From contig NZ_CP006369.1 in the NCBI RefSeq assembly GCF_001442755.1, positions 310,001-374,000 of the forward strand: DNA of 64,000 bases. Reading direction: 5' to 3'. The first letter of the stretch is position 1. Each line of letters starts with the position of its first letter. Source of the DNA: Aureimonas sp. AU20. GTDB lineage: Bacteria > Pseudomonadota > Alphaproteobacteria > Rhizobiales > Rhizobiaceae. A program made the position numbers and the translations under genes. The notes beneath the pieces were generated by a model, which did not search any database, was not told the DNA's origin, and saw only the letters and a program-made list of their open reading frames with translations. Positions 1 through 8,124 of this stretch are shown here, piece by piece.

Positions 1-1143
1 AACCCGCAGGAGATCGAGGGCCGCTCCGGCGAGATCGGCCTGCGCTCGCGGTTCGACACGGGGCCTGTCGGCCATCAGCTCGCCGTCTCGGCCTCCAGCG
101 CGCGCAACGAGAACCACCGCGGCGAGTTCAACCCGCGCAACCTGCGCTTCCAAACCTACACCACCAATATCTACGACCCGACGCCCTTCCGAGGCACCCG
201 GCCGAACCTTGCCGGTCTTCCCACCGCCAGCAATCTCATTCCCTTTGCCGATGTGCTTGCCAACAGCCTGTCGCTGTCCGACACGCTGTCCTTCGCCGAG
301 GACCGCTTCCAGCTGACGCTGGGCGGGCGATACCAGGAAATCCGCTCGCGCGGCTTCAACACGCGGCCCGGCATTCCCAGCGCTCCGGTCGGCGCGCGCA
401 ACTATCTCTACGAGGATTCGCGTCTCAGCCCGGCGGTCGGCGCGCTGGTGCGCCTCACCGACCATTTCTCCGTCTACGGCAACTATATCGAGTCGCTGAA
501 CGAAGGGCCGACCGCGCCTTCCACGGCCCTCAACGCCAACGAGATCTTCGCGCCGATCGTCGCCAAGCAGAAGGAAGTCGGCGTCAAATACGATTTCGGC
601 ACGTTCGGGCTCACCACCTCGCTGTTCGAGATCGAGCTGCCCAGCGGCTTCACCAACCCCGCCTCGCGCCTCTTCTCGGTGGACGGGCTGCAGACCAATC
701 GCGGCGTCGAGCTCACGATGTTCGGCGAGGTGAGCGACAATCTGCGCCTTCTCGGTGGCGTCACCTTCATCGAGGCGGAGCTGACGCGCACGGCCGGGGG
801 CCGGTTCGACGGCAACACGGTGCCGGGCGTGCCCAAGACCGCGTTCAACCTCTACGGCGAATACGACCTGCCCTGGATCACGCCGGGCCTCACCGCCACC
901 GGCCGCGTGGTCTACAGCAGCGGCACGCGCTACGACCAGGCCAACACGCAGCGCGTGGACGGCTGGACGCGGGTCGATCTCGGCGCGCGCTACGCCTTCA
1001 CCGGCCCTTACGACAAGCCGGTGGAGCTGAAGGCGCAGGTCGAAAACGTCTTCAACGAAAACTACTGGGCCTCTTCCGCCCGCGGCTTCCTCGCCGCGGG
1101 CGCGCCCCGCACCGTCCTCGTCTCGGCCTCCTTCGAGTTCTGA
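1..1143 (+). CDS. TonB-dependent siderophore receptor, 3' part only
   Basis: The frame is open from the first base to a TGA at 1141-1143, giving the last 380 residues of an outer-membrane protein; the plug domain and TonB box lie outside the window. The translation alternates short polar and aromatic stretches typical of beta strands, has the conserved late-barrel pattern around VENVFNENYWAS, and ends in a C-terminal phenylalanine (VSASFEF), the usual outer-membrane assembly signal. The family imports ferric siderophores in a TonB-dependent way. It lies 124 bases upstream of the siderophore genes on the same strand, so it is probably the receptor for the siderophore made next door. That assignment is inference from position; the family call is firm. 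Confidence 0.88.
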   Translation, partial: NPQEIEGRSGEIGLRSRFDTGPVGHQLAVSASSARNENHRGEFNPRNLRFQTYTTNIYDPTPFRGTRPNLAGLPTASNLIPFADVLANSLSLSDTLSFAEDRFQLTLGGRYQEIRSRGFNTRPGIPSAPVGARNYLYEDSRLSPAVGALVRLTDHFSVYGNYIESLNEGPTAPSTALNANEIFAPIVAKQKEVGVKYDFGTFGLTTSLFEIELPSGFTNPASRLFSVDGLQTNRGVELTMFGEVSDNLRLLGGVTFIEAELTRTAGGRFDGNTVPGVPKTAFNLYGEYDLPWITPGLTATGRVVYSSGTRYDQANTQRVDGWTRVDLGARYAFTGPYDKPVELKAQVENVFNENYWASSARGFLAAGAPRTVLVSASFEF

Positions 1144-1227
1144 GCGCCGAAACGACGCCCTCGCAGGCGGGCGGCGGAACCGAACGGGGAGACCCTGTCC
1201 CCTCCCACCGCCGCCCGCCCAGCCGCC

Positions 1228-1251
1228 AGACCTTCAGCCAGACCTTCAGCC
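1228..1251 (+). repeat. Perfect 12-bp tandem duplication before asbA
   Basis: AGACCTTCAGCC occurs twice in direct succession (1228-1239 and 1240-1251) immediately upstream of the AAGGGGGG ribosome binding site of the first siderophore synthetase gene. It is probably a replication-slippage duplication in the leader. Confidence 0.8.
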
Positions 1252-1267
1252 AAGGGGGGCCTTGCCC

Positions 1268-3046
1268 ATGTCGGACACCTCCGAGCACGTCGCCGAGATG
1301 GCGGCGTTCCGCAGCTTCGCCAATGGTTATCTCCGGGAGATCGACGCCGGCATCGGCGTGCGGCACGCCCTGGCCGACGGCCCGCCCGCCGCTTGCGTGG
1401 AATGGGCTCTGCCGGACCAGCGAGCGCTGCTGCGGGCCGAGCTTCGCTCGCCCTCGCTCTGCGGCGCGCATGGGTTCGGGCGGCTGTGGACCCGGCAGGT
1501 GCACGAGCCGCGCTGGCGCCTCACCGCGCCCATGGAGGCGATCCAGCTTCTTTTACGCGAGGCTTATGCGCGGGTCGAAGGGCCGGAGAGCCAGGGCGCG
1601 CGCGGACGCGAACTGGCGCTTCTCGGCCGCATTCTCGACAGCTATCGCGAAACCGCGCGGCAGGTGGCGCTGCGGCGGCGCGAGCCGCTGGACGAGACGG
1701 ATTTCATCGGCGCGGAGCGCGCGCTCCTGTTCGGTCACTGGCTGCACCCGACGCCCAAGAGCCGGCACGGGCTGACCGACTGGCAGGCTCGCCGGTACGG
1801 ACCGGAGGAAGGCGGTACGTTCCAGCTCGCGGTTTTCGCCGCCGACCGCTCGCTGGTGCGCCAGGACTCGGCGGCCGGGCGCGCGGCCGAGACCATCGCC
1901 CTCGACCTGCTGGGCGAGGACGCAGCCACGCTGCCGCTCCGCTCAGGCGAGGTGGCACTGCCCATGCATCCGCTGCAGGCTGAGGCGCTTCTTCTTCAGC
2001 TCCCTGTGGAGGCGGCGATGGCGTCTGGCGCCCTGCGCCTTCTCCGGCCCTGCGGCCCCCGCTTCGCCGCCACATCCTCGCTGCGCACGGTCTACGCGCC
2101 GGAAGCGGCCTGGATGGCGAAGTTCTCGCTGCCGGTCACGCTCACCAATTCGCTGCGCGTCAATCGTCTGGCCGAGCTCCAAGCCGGCGTCGCCATGGCG
2201 CGGCTTCTCGCCCGGCTTCCCTTCACGGCAAGCGTTCCGCACTTCCATGTCATCGCCGATCCCGCCTATCTCACGCTTACCCTGCCGGGGCGCGAGGAGA
2301 GCGGGTTCGAGACCGTGTTCCGCGAGAACCCGTTTCGCGACGGGTCCGAGCGCGGCATCGCCGCCATCGCGGCGCTGACGGCCGAGCCGCTGCCGGGCCA
2401 GCTGTCGCTCTTGGAGCGGCTGGTTCGCGGGCTCTGCACGCCCGGCGGCGAGCGGCCCGCAACGGTCGCCCATCGCTGGTTCGAGCTTTATCTCGACTGC
2501 TGCGTGGAGCCGGTGATCGCCCTCTACGACCGGCATGGCATCGCGCTCGAAGCGCACCAGCAGAACGCCCTTGTCGACGTCTCGTCGGGCTGGCCGACCC
2601 GGGGCTTCTACCGCGACAATCAGGGCTTCTATCTCTCGGAGGCCGCCCGGCCCCGGCTGGAAGCGCTGGTTCCCGAACTCAGCGGCATCTCCTCGCTCTT
2701 CTTCGACGATCAGGAAATCCGGCGGCGGCTTTCCTATTATCTTGTGGTCAACCAGCTGTTTTCCGTCGTGGCGCGGCTCGGGCAGGACGGGCTGGCAAAT
2801 GAAGCCGACCTGCTGACAAGGCTGGCGGCGCGGCTGGAGCGGATCGGGCGCGAGGCGCGCGGGCCGGGGCGGGCTTTCGCGCGCGCGCTTCTCGACGCGC
2901 CCGTGCTCTTCACCAAGGCCAATCTGCGCACCCGCCTCCAGGACCGGGACGAACTGGCGAGCGGCGACGGGTGCGGCCTCTACCGCCCCCTGCCCAACCC
3001 GCTGGCGAAGATCCGGGAACGAGCGCTCGATGCTCTCGCGTCCTGA
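1268..3046 (+). CDS. asbA: NIS siderophore synthetase, AsbA-like (IucA/IucC family)
   Basis: This 592-residue protein belongs to the IucA/IucC family of ATP-dependent synthetases that join citrate to a polyamine or amino alcohol. Visible family motifs are HPTPKSRHG starting near residue 160, MHPLQAEALL, and EAHQQN at about residues 428-433; the C-terminal third is the FhuF-like iron-transport region. In the petrobactin pathway AsbA condenses citrate with spermidine, and gene order suggests that role here. The ATG at 1268 is preferred over an upstream TTG at 1262 because the AAGGGGGG site at 1252-1259 is 8 bases before it. Its end overlaps the next gene by 17 bases. Family is certain; the exact substrate is inferred from the whole operon. 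Confidence 0.9.
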   Translation: MSDTSEHVAEMAAFRSFANGYLREIDAGIGVRHALADGPPAACVEWALPDQRALLRAELRSPSLCGAHGFGRLWTRQVHEPRWRLTAPMEAIQLLLREAYARVEGPESQGARGRELALLGRILDSYRETARQVALRRREPLDETDFIGAERALLFGHWLHPTPKSRHGLTDWQARRYGPEEGGTFQLAVFAADRSLVRQDSAAGRAAETIALDLLGEDAATLPLRSGEVALPMHPLQAEALLLQLPVEAAMASGALRLLRPCGPRFAATSSLRTVYAPEAAWMAKFSLPVTLTNSLRVNRLAELQAGVAMARLLARLPFTASVPHFHVIADPAYLTLTLPGREESGFETVFRENPFRDGSERGIAAIAALTAEPLPGQLSLLERLVRGLCTPGGERPATVAHRWFELYLDCCVEPVIALYDRHGIALEAHQQNALVDVSSGWPTRGFYRDNQGFYLSEAARPRLEALVPELSGISSLFFDDQEIRRRLSYYLVVNQLFSVVARLGQDGLANEADLLTRLAARLERIGREARGPGRAFARALLDAPVLFTKANLRTRLQDRDELASGDGCGLYRPLPNPLAKIRERALDALAS

Positions 3047-4757
3047 CGCCGTCGCCCGCGAAGGGGCGGAGGAGCGCGTCGTCCGGCAGCTGGCGGAAGC
3101 CGCCCTCTACGAGGGGCTGGCAGAAGACGTGGCCGTGGACGAGCGCGCTGAGACGATCACTTGGCGGCTCGGGCGAACGAAGCTCCGCGCCCGAGGCGGC
3201 ATCGGCCCTTTCGGCCGTCCGCGCATCGAAGCCGGCACGGTGGAAATGGAGGACGCGAGCGGCGGCTGGCGCAAGCCGGAGGCGGCGCTTCTGGTGAACG
3301 CCCTGCCCGCCTCGCCGGAGGCGCGCGAGCGGCTGGCGGCGGAGCTGGCGCAGACGGTGGCGCTCTGCGATTGGAACGCGAAGACGCTGCCGTACCGCGA
3401 CCGGCGGACCTTACCCTTCGCGCTCCTTGACGCCGCGATCGACGAGGGCCACGCCTATCATCCCGCCTTCAAGGCGCGGACGGGCTTCACGCTTGCCGAC
3501 CATCGGCGCTACGGGCCGGAGGCTGCCGAACCCTTCCGCCTCCCCTGGCTGGTGATCCGCCGCGATTGTCTGGATCAGGTCCTACCCGAGGCCGAGGACC
3601 GCTTCTACAGCGGACTCCTGGGCGAGGATCTCGACCGGATCGCGCGCCTTCTCGAACCGGCAGGGCTTCGCACGCACGCGCTGATGCCCATCCATCCCTG
3701 GCAACTCCAATATCTCAAAACCGGCCCCTTCGCCCAATGGCTGACCGATGGCCGCGCGCGCGAGCTGGGGGAGGCCGGGCGCCGCTACCGGCCCAGCCAG
3801 TCCTTGCGCACGCTCCACGACGCCGACGACCCGACCGCGCCCAGCGTCAAGCTGGCGATGAGCGTGATGAGCACGTCGAGCCTTCGCATTCTCGATCCGC
3901 ATTTCGTTCTGACCGCCCCTGCCCTTTCGCGCTGGCTCTGCGAGATCGTCGCGAGCGATCCCTTGTTCCGCACCCGCTACAGGCTGGATCTCCTGCCCGA
4001 GGACGCGGCGATGCTGGCCGATCGGGGCGGCCCGCTCGCGGGCCAACTCGCCGCGATCTGGCGCGGGAGCCCCCGCCTCGAACCCGGCGAGGCCGCCGTG
4101 CCCTTCAACGCGCTCTGGGCGCAGGAGGCGGACGGCTCGCTCTTCGTCGCCCCCTGGCTCGAGGCCCATGGCGGCGCCGAGCGCTGGCTGGCGCGCCTGG
4201 TGGAGGTCGCGGTGCTGCCGGTCTGGCATATGCTCCTCGCCCACGGCGTGGCGCTGGAGGCGCATGGCCAGAACATGATCCTCGTCCACCGGGACGGCTG
4301 GCCCGAGCGCGTGATCCTGCGCGATTTCCACGAGAGCGCCGAATATGTGCGGGAGTTCGTGCGCGCGCCCGACCGCATCCCCGATTTCGGGGCGATCGAC
4401 CCCGCCCATGCCGGCCCGGCCGACGATCGGTTCCACGCCATGCGCTCGCCCGCCGTTCTGGCCGAACTCGTCACCGACAGCCTCTTCGTCTTCAGCCTCG
4501 CCGAGCTCACCCATCGCCTCGCGCGTCGGCATGGGCTGGACGAGGCCGGGTTCTGGCCGGCGCTGGCTCGAAGGCTCCTGCGCCACGCCGCCGAGCACGG
4601 GCTGGAGGCCCGGCTTGAAGCGCTCGAGATCGGCGGGGCGGGCTTGCGCGTGGAATCGCTCCTCAGCCGCAAGCTCGGCGCGGGCGCGGACCAGAGCAGC
4701 CACCTTGTGCCCAATCCCTTTCGATCCATCCTGAAACCCGGAAAGACCGCCCGATGA
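3030..4757 (+). CDS. asbB: NIS siderophore synthetase, AsbB-like (IucA/IucC family)
   Basis: A second IucA/IucC-family synthetase of 575 residues, clearly diverged from the first. Motifs include HPAFKARTGF near residue 141, MPIHPWQLQYL, MSVMSTSSLRIL and EAHGQN near residue 410, all typical of the ATP and citrate binding sites of NIS synthetases. In petrobactin synthesis AsbB adds the second spermidine arm to the citryl core. Two non-identical synthetases in series fit a citrate bis-amide siderophore. The ATG at 3030 lies inside the end of asbA (17-base overlap) and the stop overlaps the next start as ATGA, so translation is probably coupled. The A/B assignment follows gene order and is less certain than the family. 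Confidence 0.88.
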   Translation: MLSRPDAVAREGAEERVVRQLAEAALYEGLAEDVAVDERAETITWRLGRTKLRARGGIGPFGRPRIEAGTVEMEDASGGWRKPEAALLVNALPASPEARERLAAELAQTVALCDWNAKTLPYRDRRTLPFALLDAAIDEGHAYHPAFKARTGFTLADHRRYGPEAAEPFRLPWLVIRRDCLDQVLPEAEDRFYSGLLGEDLDRIARLLEPAGLRTHALMPIHPWQLQYLKTGPFAQWLTDGRARELGEAGRRYRPSQSLRTLHDADDPTAPSVKLAMSVMSTSSLRILDPHFVLTAPALSRWLCEIVASDPLFRTRYRLDLLPEDAAMLADRGGPLAGQLAAIWRGSPRLEPGEAAVPFNALWAQEADGSLFVAPWLEAHGGAERWLARLVEVAVLPVWHMLLAHGVALEAHGQNMILVHRDGWPERVILRDFHESAEYVREFVRAPDRIPDFGAIDPAHAGPADDRFHAMRSPAVLAELVTDSLFVFSLAELTHRLARRHGLDEAGFWPALARRLLRHAAEHGLEARLEALEIGGAGLRVESLLSRKLGAGADQSSHLVPNPFRSILKPGKTAR

Positions 4758-6022
4758 TCGAGATCGACGAGCGCGTGATCGCGCCCACCCAGATGCGGGA
4801 CCATATCGCCGGTGTCGCCTCCCTGTTCGGCGCTGCGGCCGAACGCGGCGAGCGCGTCGCCGCACGCTGCCAGGACCCGGCCGAAAGCCTCGCCTTCGTT
4901 CTGGCAGCGCGCGAGCATGGCGTGACGCTCCTGCCCATTCACCCCGCCCTGCCGGACGAGGGCGCCCGCCGGCTGGCCGAGCGCGCCGGCTGCCATCTCC
5001 TGTTTTGGGATGGTCCCGAGCCGATCCGTCTCGCGCCGGCACCGGCCCATCCCATCGGCGAAGCCGCGCTGCTGCAGATGAGTTCGGGCACGACCGGCGA
5101 GCCCAAATGCATCGCCCGCTCCTGGCGCGCGGTGGGCGAGGAGATCGAGAGCTATGTCTCGGCCTTCCCCGAGCCCGCCGAGATGACGCCCGTCGTCGCC
5201 TGTCCGATCACGCATTCCTACGGCCTGATCTGCGGGGTCCTCGTGGGGCTGCGGCGCGGGCGCGTGCCCGTCATCCTCGACACCACCAATCCGCGCGCGC
5301 TGATCCGTCGCCTCAAGGCCATCGACCGCCCGCTTCTCTACACCTCCCCCGCGCTTCTCCACACGGTGAGTCGCCTTCTGCCGGAGGGGGAGACGATCCA
5401 CGCCGCGATGACCTCCGGCACGGTCCTGCCCGCGCCTTGGTTCGCGCAGATCCGCAGCCGCGTCACCCATCTGTTCCAGCAATATGGCTGCTCGGAAGCC
5501 GGCTGCATCGCCATCAATCCCGACCTGACGGCGGCCGACCACATGGGCCGCGCACTGCCCCATCACCGCCTTCGCGCCGGCGCGTCGGCCGAGGCGCCGG
5601 CTGAGATCGTGGTGGAAGGCGTGGGCGGCCCGGTGCGCACCGCCGATCTCGGCTATCTCCAAGAGGACGGAATGCTCGTCTTCGTTTCGCGCATGGACGA
5701 CACGATCAACGTCTCCGGGCTCAACGTCTACCCCGGCGAGGTGGAGGATCGGGTGATGGCCATGCCCGGCATCACCGACGCCGTCGCCTTCGCCCGGCCC
5801 GACAGTTTCGCGGGCGAGCGGGTCGCGCTCCTGTTCACCGCCGAAACGCCGATCGACCCCCGCGCCTTGCAGGACTGGGCGCGGCGCTGGCTGGCGGGCC
5901 ATCAGGTGCCCGGCGAGGCGATCCAGGTCGAGGCCCTGCCGAGGCAGGCGAACGGCAAGATTTCTCGCCGCGCGGTGGCCGAGGCCTATCGAAACGGCGC
6001 CTTCGACCGGGTGACGGCATGA
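4754..6022 (+). CDS. asbC: Aryl-AMP ligase, AsbC-like
   Basis: A 422-residue member of the ANL (acyl/aryl-CoA synthetase, AMP-binding) superfamily. The phosphate-binding loop MSSGTTGEPK is at residues 109-118, a YGCSEAG motif near residue 245 contacts the adenylate in relatives, and NGKISR near the C-terminus carries the lysine of the mobile domain. It is shorter than typical members (over 500 residues), as expected for stand-alone siderophore ligases such as AsbC. The likely reaction is ATP-dependent activation of 3,4-dihydroxybenzoate and loading onto the carrier protein encoded next. It overlaps asbB and the following gene by 4 bases each (ATGA). Confidence 0.87.
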   Translation: MIEIDERVIAPTQMRDHIAGVASLFGAAAERGERVAARCQDPAESLAFVLAAREHGVTLLPIHPALPDEGARRLAERAGCHLLFWDGPEPIRLAPAPAHPIGEAALLQMSSGTTGEPKCIARSWRAVGEEIESYVSAFPEPAEMTPVVACPITHSYGLICGVLVGLRRGRVPVILDTTNPRALIRRLKAIDRPLLYTSPALLHTVSRLLPEGETIHAAMTSGTVLPAPWFAQIRSRVTHLFQQYGCSEAGCIAINPDLTAADHMGRALPHHRLRAGASAEAPAEIVVEGVGGPVRTADLGYLQEDGMLVFVSRMDDTINVSGLNVYPGEVEDRVMAMPGITDAVAFARPDSFAGERVALLFTAETPIDPRALQDWARRWLAGHQVPGEAIQVEALPRQANGKISRRAVAEAYRNGAFDRVTA

Positions 6023-7290
6023 CCCGCGAGGCGATCGTGGAGGCAATCCGCGCCGTTCTCAGCGACGAGATGCGCCATCCCCATCTCGATCGGTTCGGGC
6101 GGGACGCGCGGCTGAACGAGGACCTTTACCTCGATTCCGTGCAGCTTCTGCAGATCATCCTCGCGCTGGAGACCCGTCTCGCGCTCACCATTTCAGACGA
6201 GACCGTGAGCCGCCAGGACGTCTCGACCGTGGCGGATCTCGCGGCCCTTCTCCTGCCGCAGGGCGAACCGGCCCCGGCCGCCGAGGCGGTCAAGGAGCCC
6301 GTAAGCGAGGGCGTCCATGGCGAGATGCCCTACGACCTCAAGATCCACTGCTTCGTCAGCTGCGTCTGCGACGGGTTGAAGAAGCGCGGCATCGACCACC
6401 GGCCCTATTACGCCCTGATCTGGGACGCCGAGTTCACGATCACCGACGATTTCCGCCTCGCCTATCATTCGGACGCGACCGACCACGAAGCTTTCCGCCA
6501 CTGGTTCGAGCGGCTTTACGGCGTGCGGCTGGACACGTGGTACGACGCCTCGCTCTCCAAGGACGCCAATCTCGCAACGCTGCACGACCTCGTCGAAGAG
6601 AGGCGCGAAAGCGAATGCGTCATGGTGATGCTGGATATGTTCCACCTGCCCGAGCGCGAGAACAAGTTCAACCAGAACCCCTTCCCGCATTATCTCATGC
6701 TGGAGCGAACCGAGGACCCCGACGTCTGGCAGGTCAGCGATCCCGACTTCCGCTGGGAGGGCCGGATCGAGCGCGACAGGCTCGAGAACGCCATCCGGCA
6801 ACCCAGCGTCGCGGGCGGCTATCGCTTCGACATGGCCGAGGCCCATGCGCCCGCCAGCGCCGATCTCGACGCCTTGTTCCAGGCCTGCCTTCACCTGGCG
6901 TCCAACCCACTGATCGACGCGGTGCGGGCCATCGTCTCGGCCCATGCCGAGGGGCGGGACGGTCTCGAACTCGCCGGCCTCGGCGAGGCGCTGCGCGAAC
7001 TCCCCGTCATCACCATTCGCAAATGGGCCTACGAGCACGGCTTCGCCTTCTTCTGGCGGGCGCTGAAATGGCCTCATGCCGAGTTCGAAACCGTTTGCGA
7101 CGAGATCGAGACGCTCGTGAACGGGCTGACGGCCCTCCACTATCAGGCTCTGAAAGTCGCCAGGACCGGCGACGCCGCGCTCGCCGCCGCGCTCATAGAC
7201 CGGCTCGATGGTCTCGACGCGGTGGAAACCGCGATCAAACAACGGCTGGGGGAAGCCTATGCCGCCTGGCGCAGGGGTGTCGTCTCATGA
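6019..7290 (+). CDS. asbD-asbE: Fused aryl carrier protein and AsbE-like condensing enzyme
   Basis: This 423-residue protein combines two activities that are separate genes in B. anthracis. Residues 1-80 form an acyl-carrier domain with the phosphopantetheine serine at S40 in LYLDSVQLL. An alanine- and proline-rich linker runs to about residue 102. The remainder, starting MPYDLKIHCFVSC with GIDHRPYYALIWDAEF, resembles AsbE, which transfers the 3,4-dihydroxybenzoyl group from the carrier to a spermidine amine. No stop or frameshift interrupts the join, so the fusion looks genuine. It overlaps both neighbours by 4 bases. I recognise the AsbE part from memory of the family rather than from a search. 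Confidence 0.82.
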   Translation: MTREAIVEAIRAVLSDEMRHPHLDRFGRDARLNEDLYLDSVQLLQIILALETRLALTISDETVSRQDVSTVADLAALLLPQGEPAPAAEAVKEPVSEGVHGEMPYDLKIHCFVSCVCDGLKKRGIDHRPYYALIWDAEFTITDDFRLAYHSDATDHEAFRHWFERLYGVRLDTWYDASLSKDANLATLHDLVEERRESECVMVMLDMFHLPERENKFNQNPFPHYLMLERTEDPDVWQVSDPDFRWEGRIERDRLENAIRQPSVAGGYRFDMAEAHAPASADLDALFQACLHLASNPLIDAVRAIVSAHAEGRDGLELAGLGEALRELPVITIRKWAYEHGFAFFWRALKWPHAEFETVCDEIETLVNGLTALHYQALKVARTGDAALAAALIDRLDGLDAVETAIKQRLGEAYAAWRRGVVS

Positions 7291-8111
7291 AGGTCTCGCT
7301 GTGCACGATCACCTTCCGCCATCATCTCGTCTCGATCAGCGACATCGCGGGTTTCGCGCGCCGCGCGGGCTTCGACGGGATCGAGCTCTGGGGCGCCCAT
7401 GCCCGCAATCTGGGCCCGGGAGAGCATGCGGCCTGGCTGTCGGCGCAGGGCCTCACCGTTCCCATGCTCAGCGACTATCTGCCCCTCGACGCCGAGGAGG
7501 ACTGTTTCCGCCGCTGCATTAATGAACTCGGCGAACTCGCCCGTCTTTGGGGCGCCCCTCGGGTGCGCACCTTCGCGGGAAACCGGGGGAGCGCGGCGAC
7601 ATCAGCCGGGGAGCGGCGCTTCCTGACCCGGCGCCTGCGCGAGGCGGCGGCGCGGTTCGGGGACCACGGGCTGCGCCTTCTGGTGGAGACCCATCCCGGC
7701 ACGCTGGCCGACGGTCTCAGCTCGCTCCTCCAGCTTCTGGACGAAGCCGCCGACCCGGCCCTTCGCGTCAACTTCGACACGCTGCATGTCTGGGAAGGCG
7801 GCGCCGACCCGCTGACCGCGCATGATCAGCTGGCCGGGCATATCGACTATTACCACCTCAAGAACGTTCGCCGCCGGGCCGATCTCGGTGTCTTCGAGCC
7901 CGCCAATGTCTATGCGGCGGCGGGGCGGCGGGAGGGCATGACGCCGCTTTTCGAGGGAATCGTTGATTATCCCCAGTTTCTGCGGGCGCTGCCGAGACAC
8001 GCAAAGGCCTCGCTCGAATGGTTCGGCGGGAACTGCCACGCCGTTCTCGCGGCCGACCTCGCCGCGATCCGGCACTTGCCGGACGCATCACGCCTGCGGG
8101 CCACGGGCTGA
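7287..8111 (+). CDS. asbF: 3-dehydroshikimate dehydratase, AsbF
   Basis: A 274-residue TIM-barrel protein of the sugar phosphate isomerase/epimerase fold. It follows the B. anthracis AsbF pattern closely: SLCTITFRHHLVS at the start, GFDGIELWG, TFAGNRGSA, LLVETHPGTL, NFDTLHVWE, YYHLKN, FEPANVYAAAG, PLFEGIVDY and SLEWFGGN. AsbF converts 3-dehydroshikimate to 3,4-dihydroxybenzoate with a divalent metal; the Glu and His residues in these motifs are the expected ligands. It supplies the catechol unit to AsbC and the fused carrier protein. It is the strongest marker that the operon makes a 3,4-catecholate siderophore. The start overlaps the previous stop (ATGA), and it is the last gene, 13 bases from a convergent phosphate transporter. 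Confidence 0.92.
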   Translation: MKVSLCTITFRHHLVSISDIAGFARRAGFDGIELWGAHARNLGPGEHAAWLSAQGLTVPMLSDYLPLDAEEDCFRRCINELGELARLWGAPRVRTFAGNRGSAATSAGERRFLTRRLREAAARFGDHGLRLLVETHPGTLADGLSSLLQLLDEAADPALRVNFDTLHVWEGGADPLTAHDQLAGHIDYYHLKNVRRRADLGVFEPANVYAAAGRREGMTPLFEGIVDYPQFLRALPRHAKASLEWFGGNCHAVLAADLAAIRHLPDASRLRATG

Positions 8112-8124
8112 GGCGGCGCGGCCT

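Noticed and set aside
3977..6046. Long minus-strand open frame (over 600 codons) opposite asbB and asbC
   Set aside because: It is antisense to two strongly supported genes; its translation is Arg/Pro/Ala-rich with no motif, as expected on the complement of GC-rich coding DNA.
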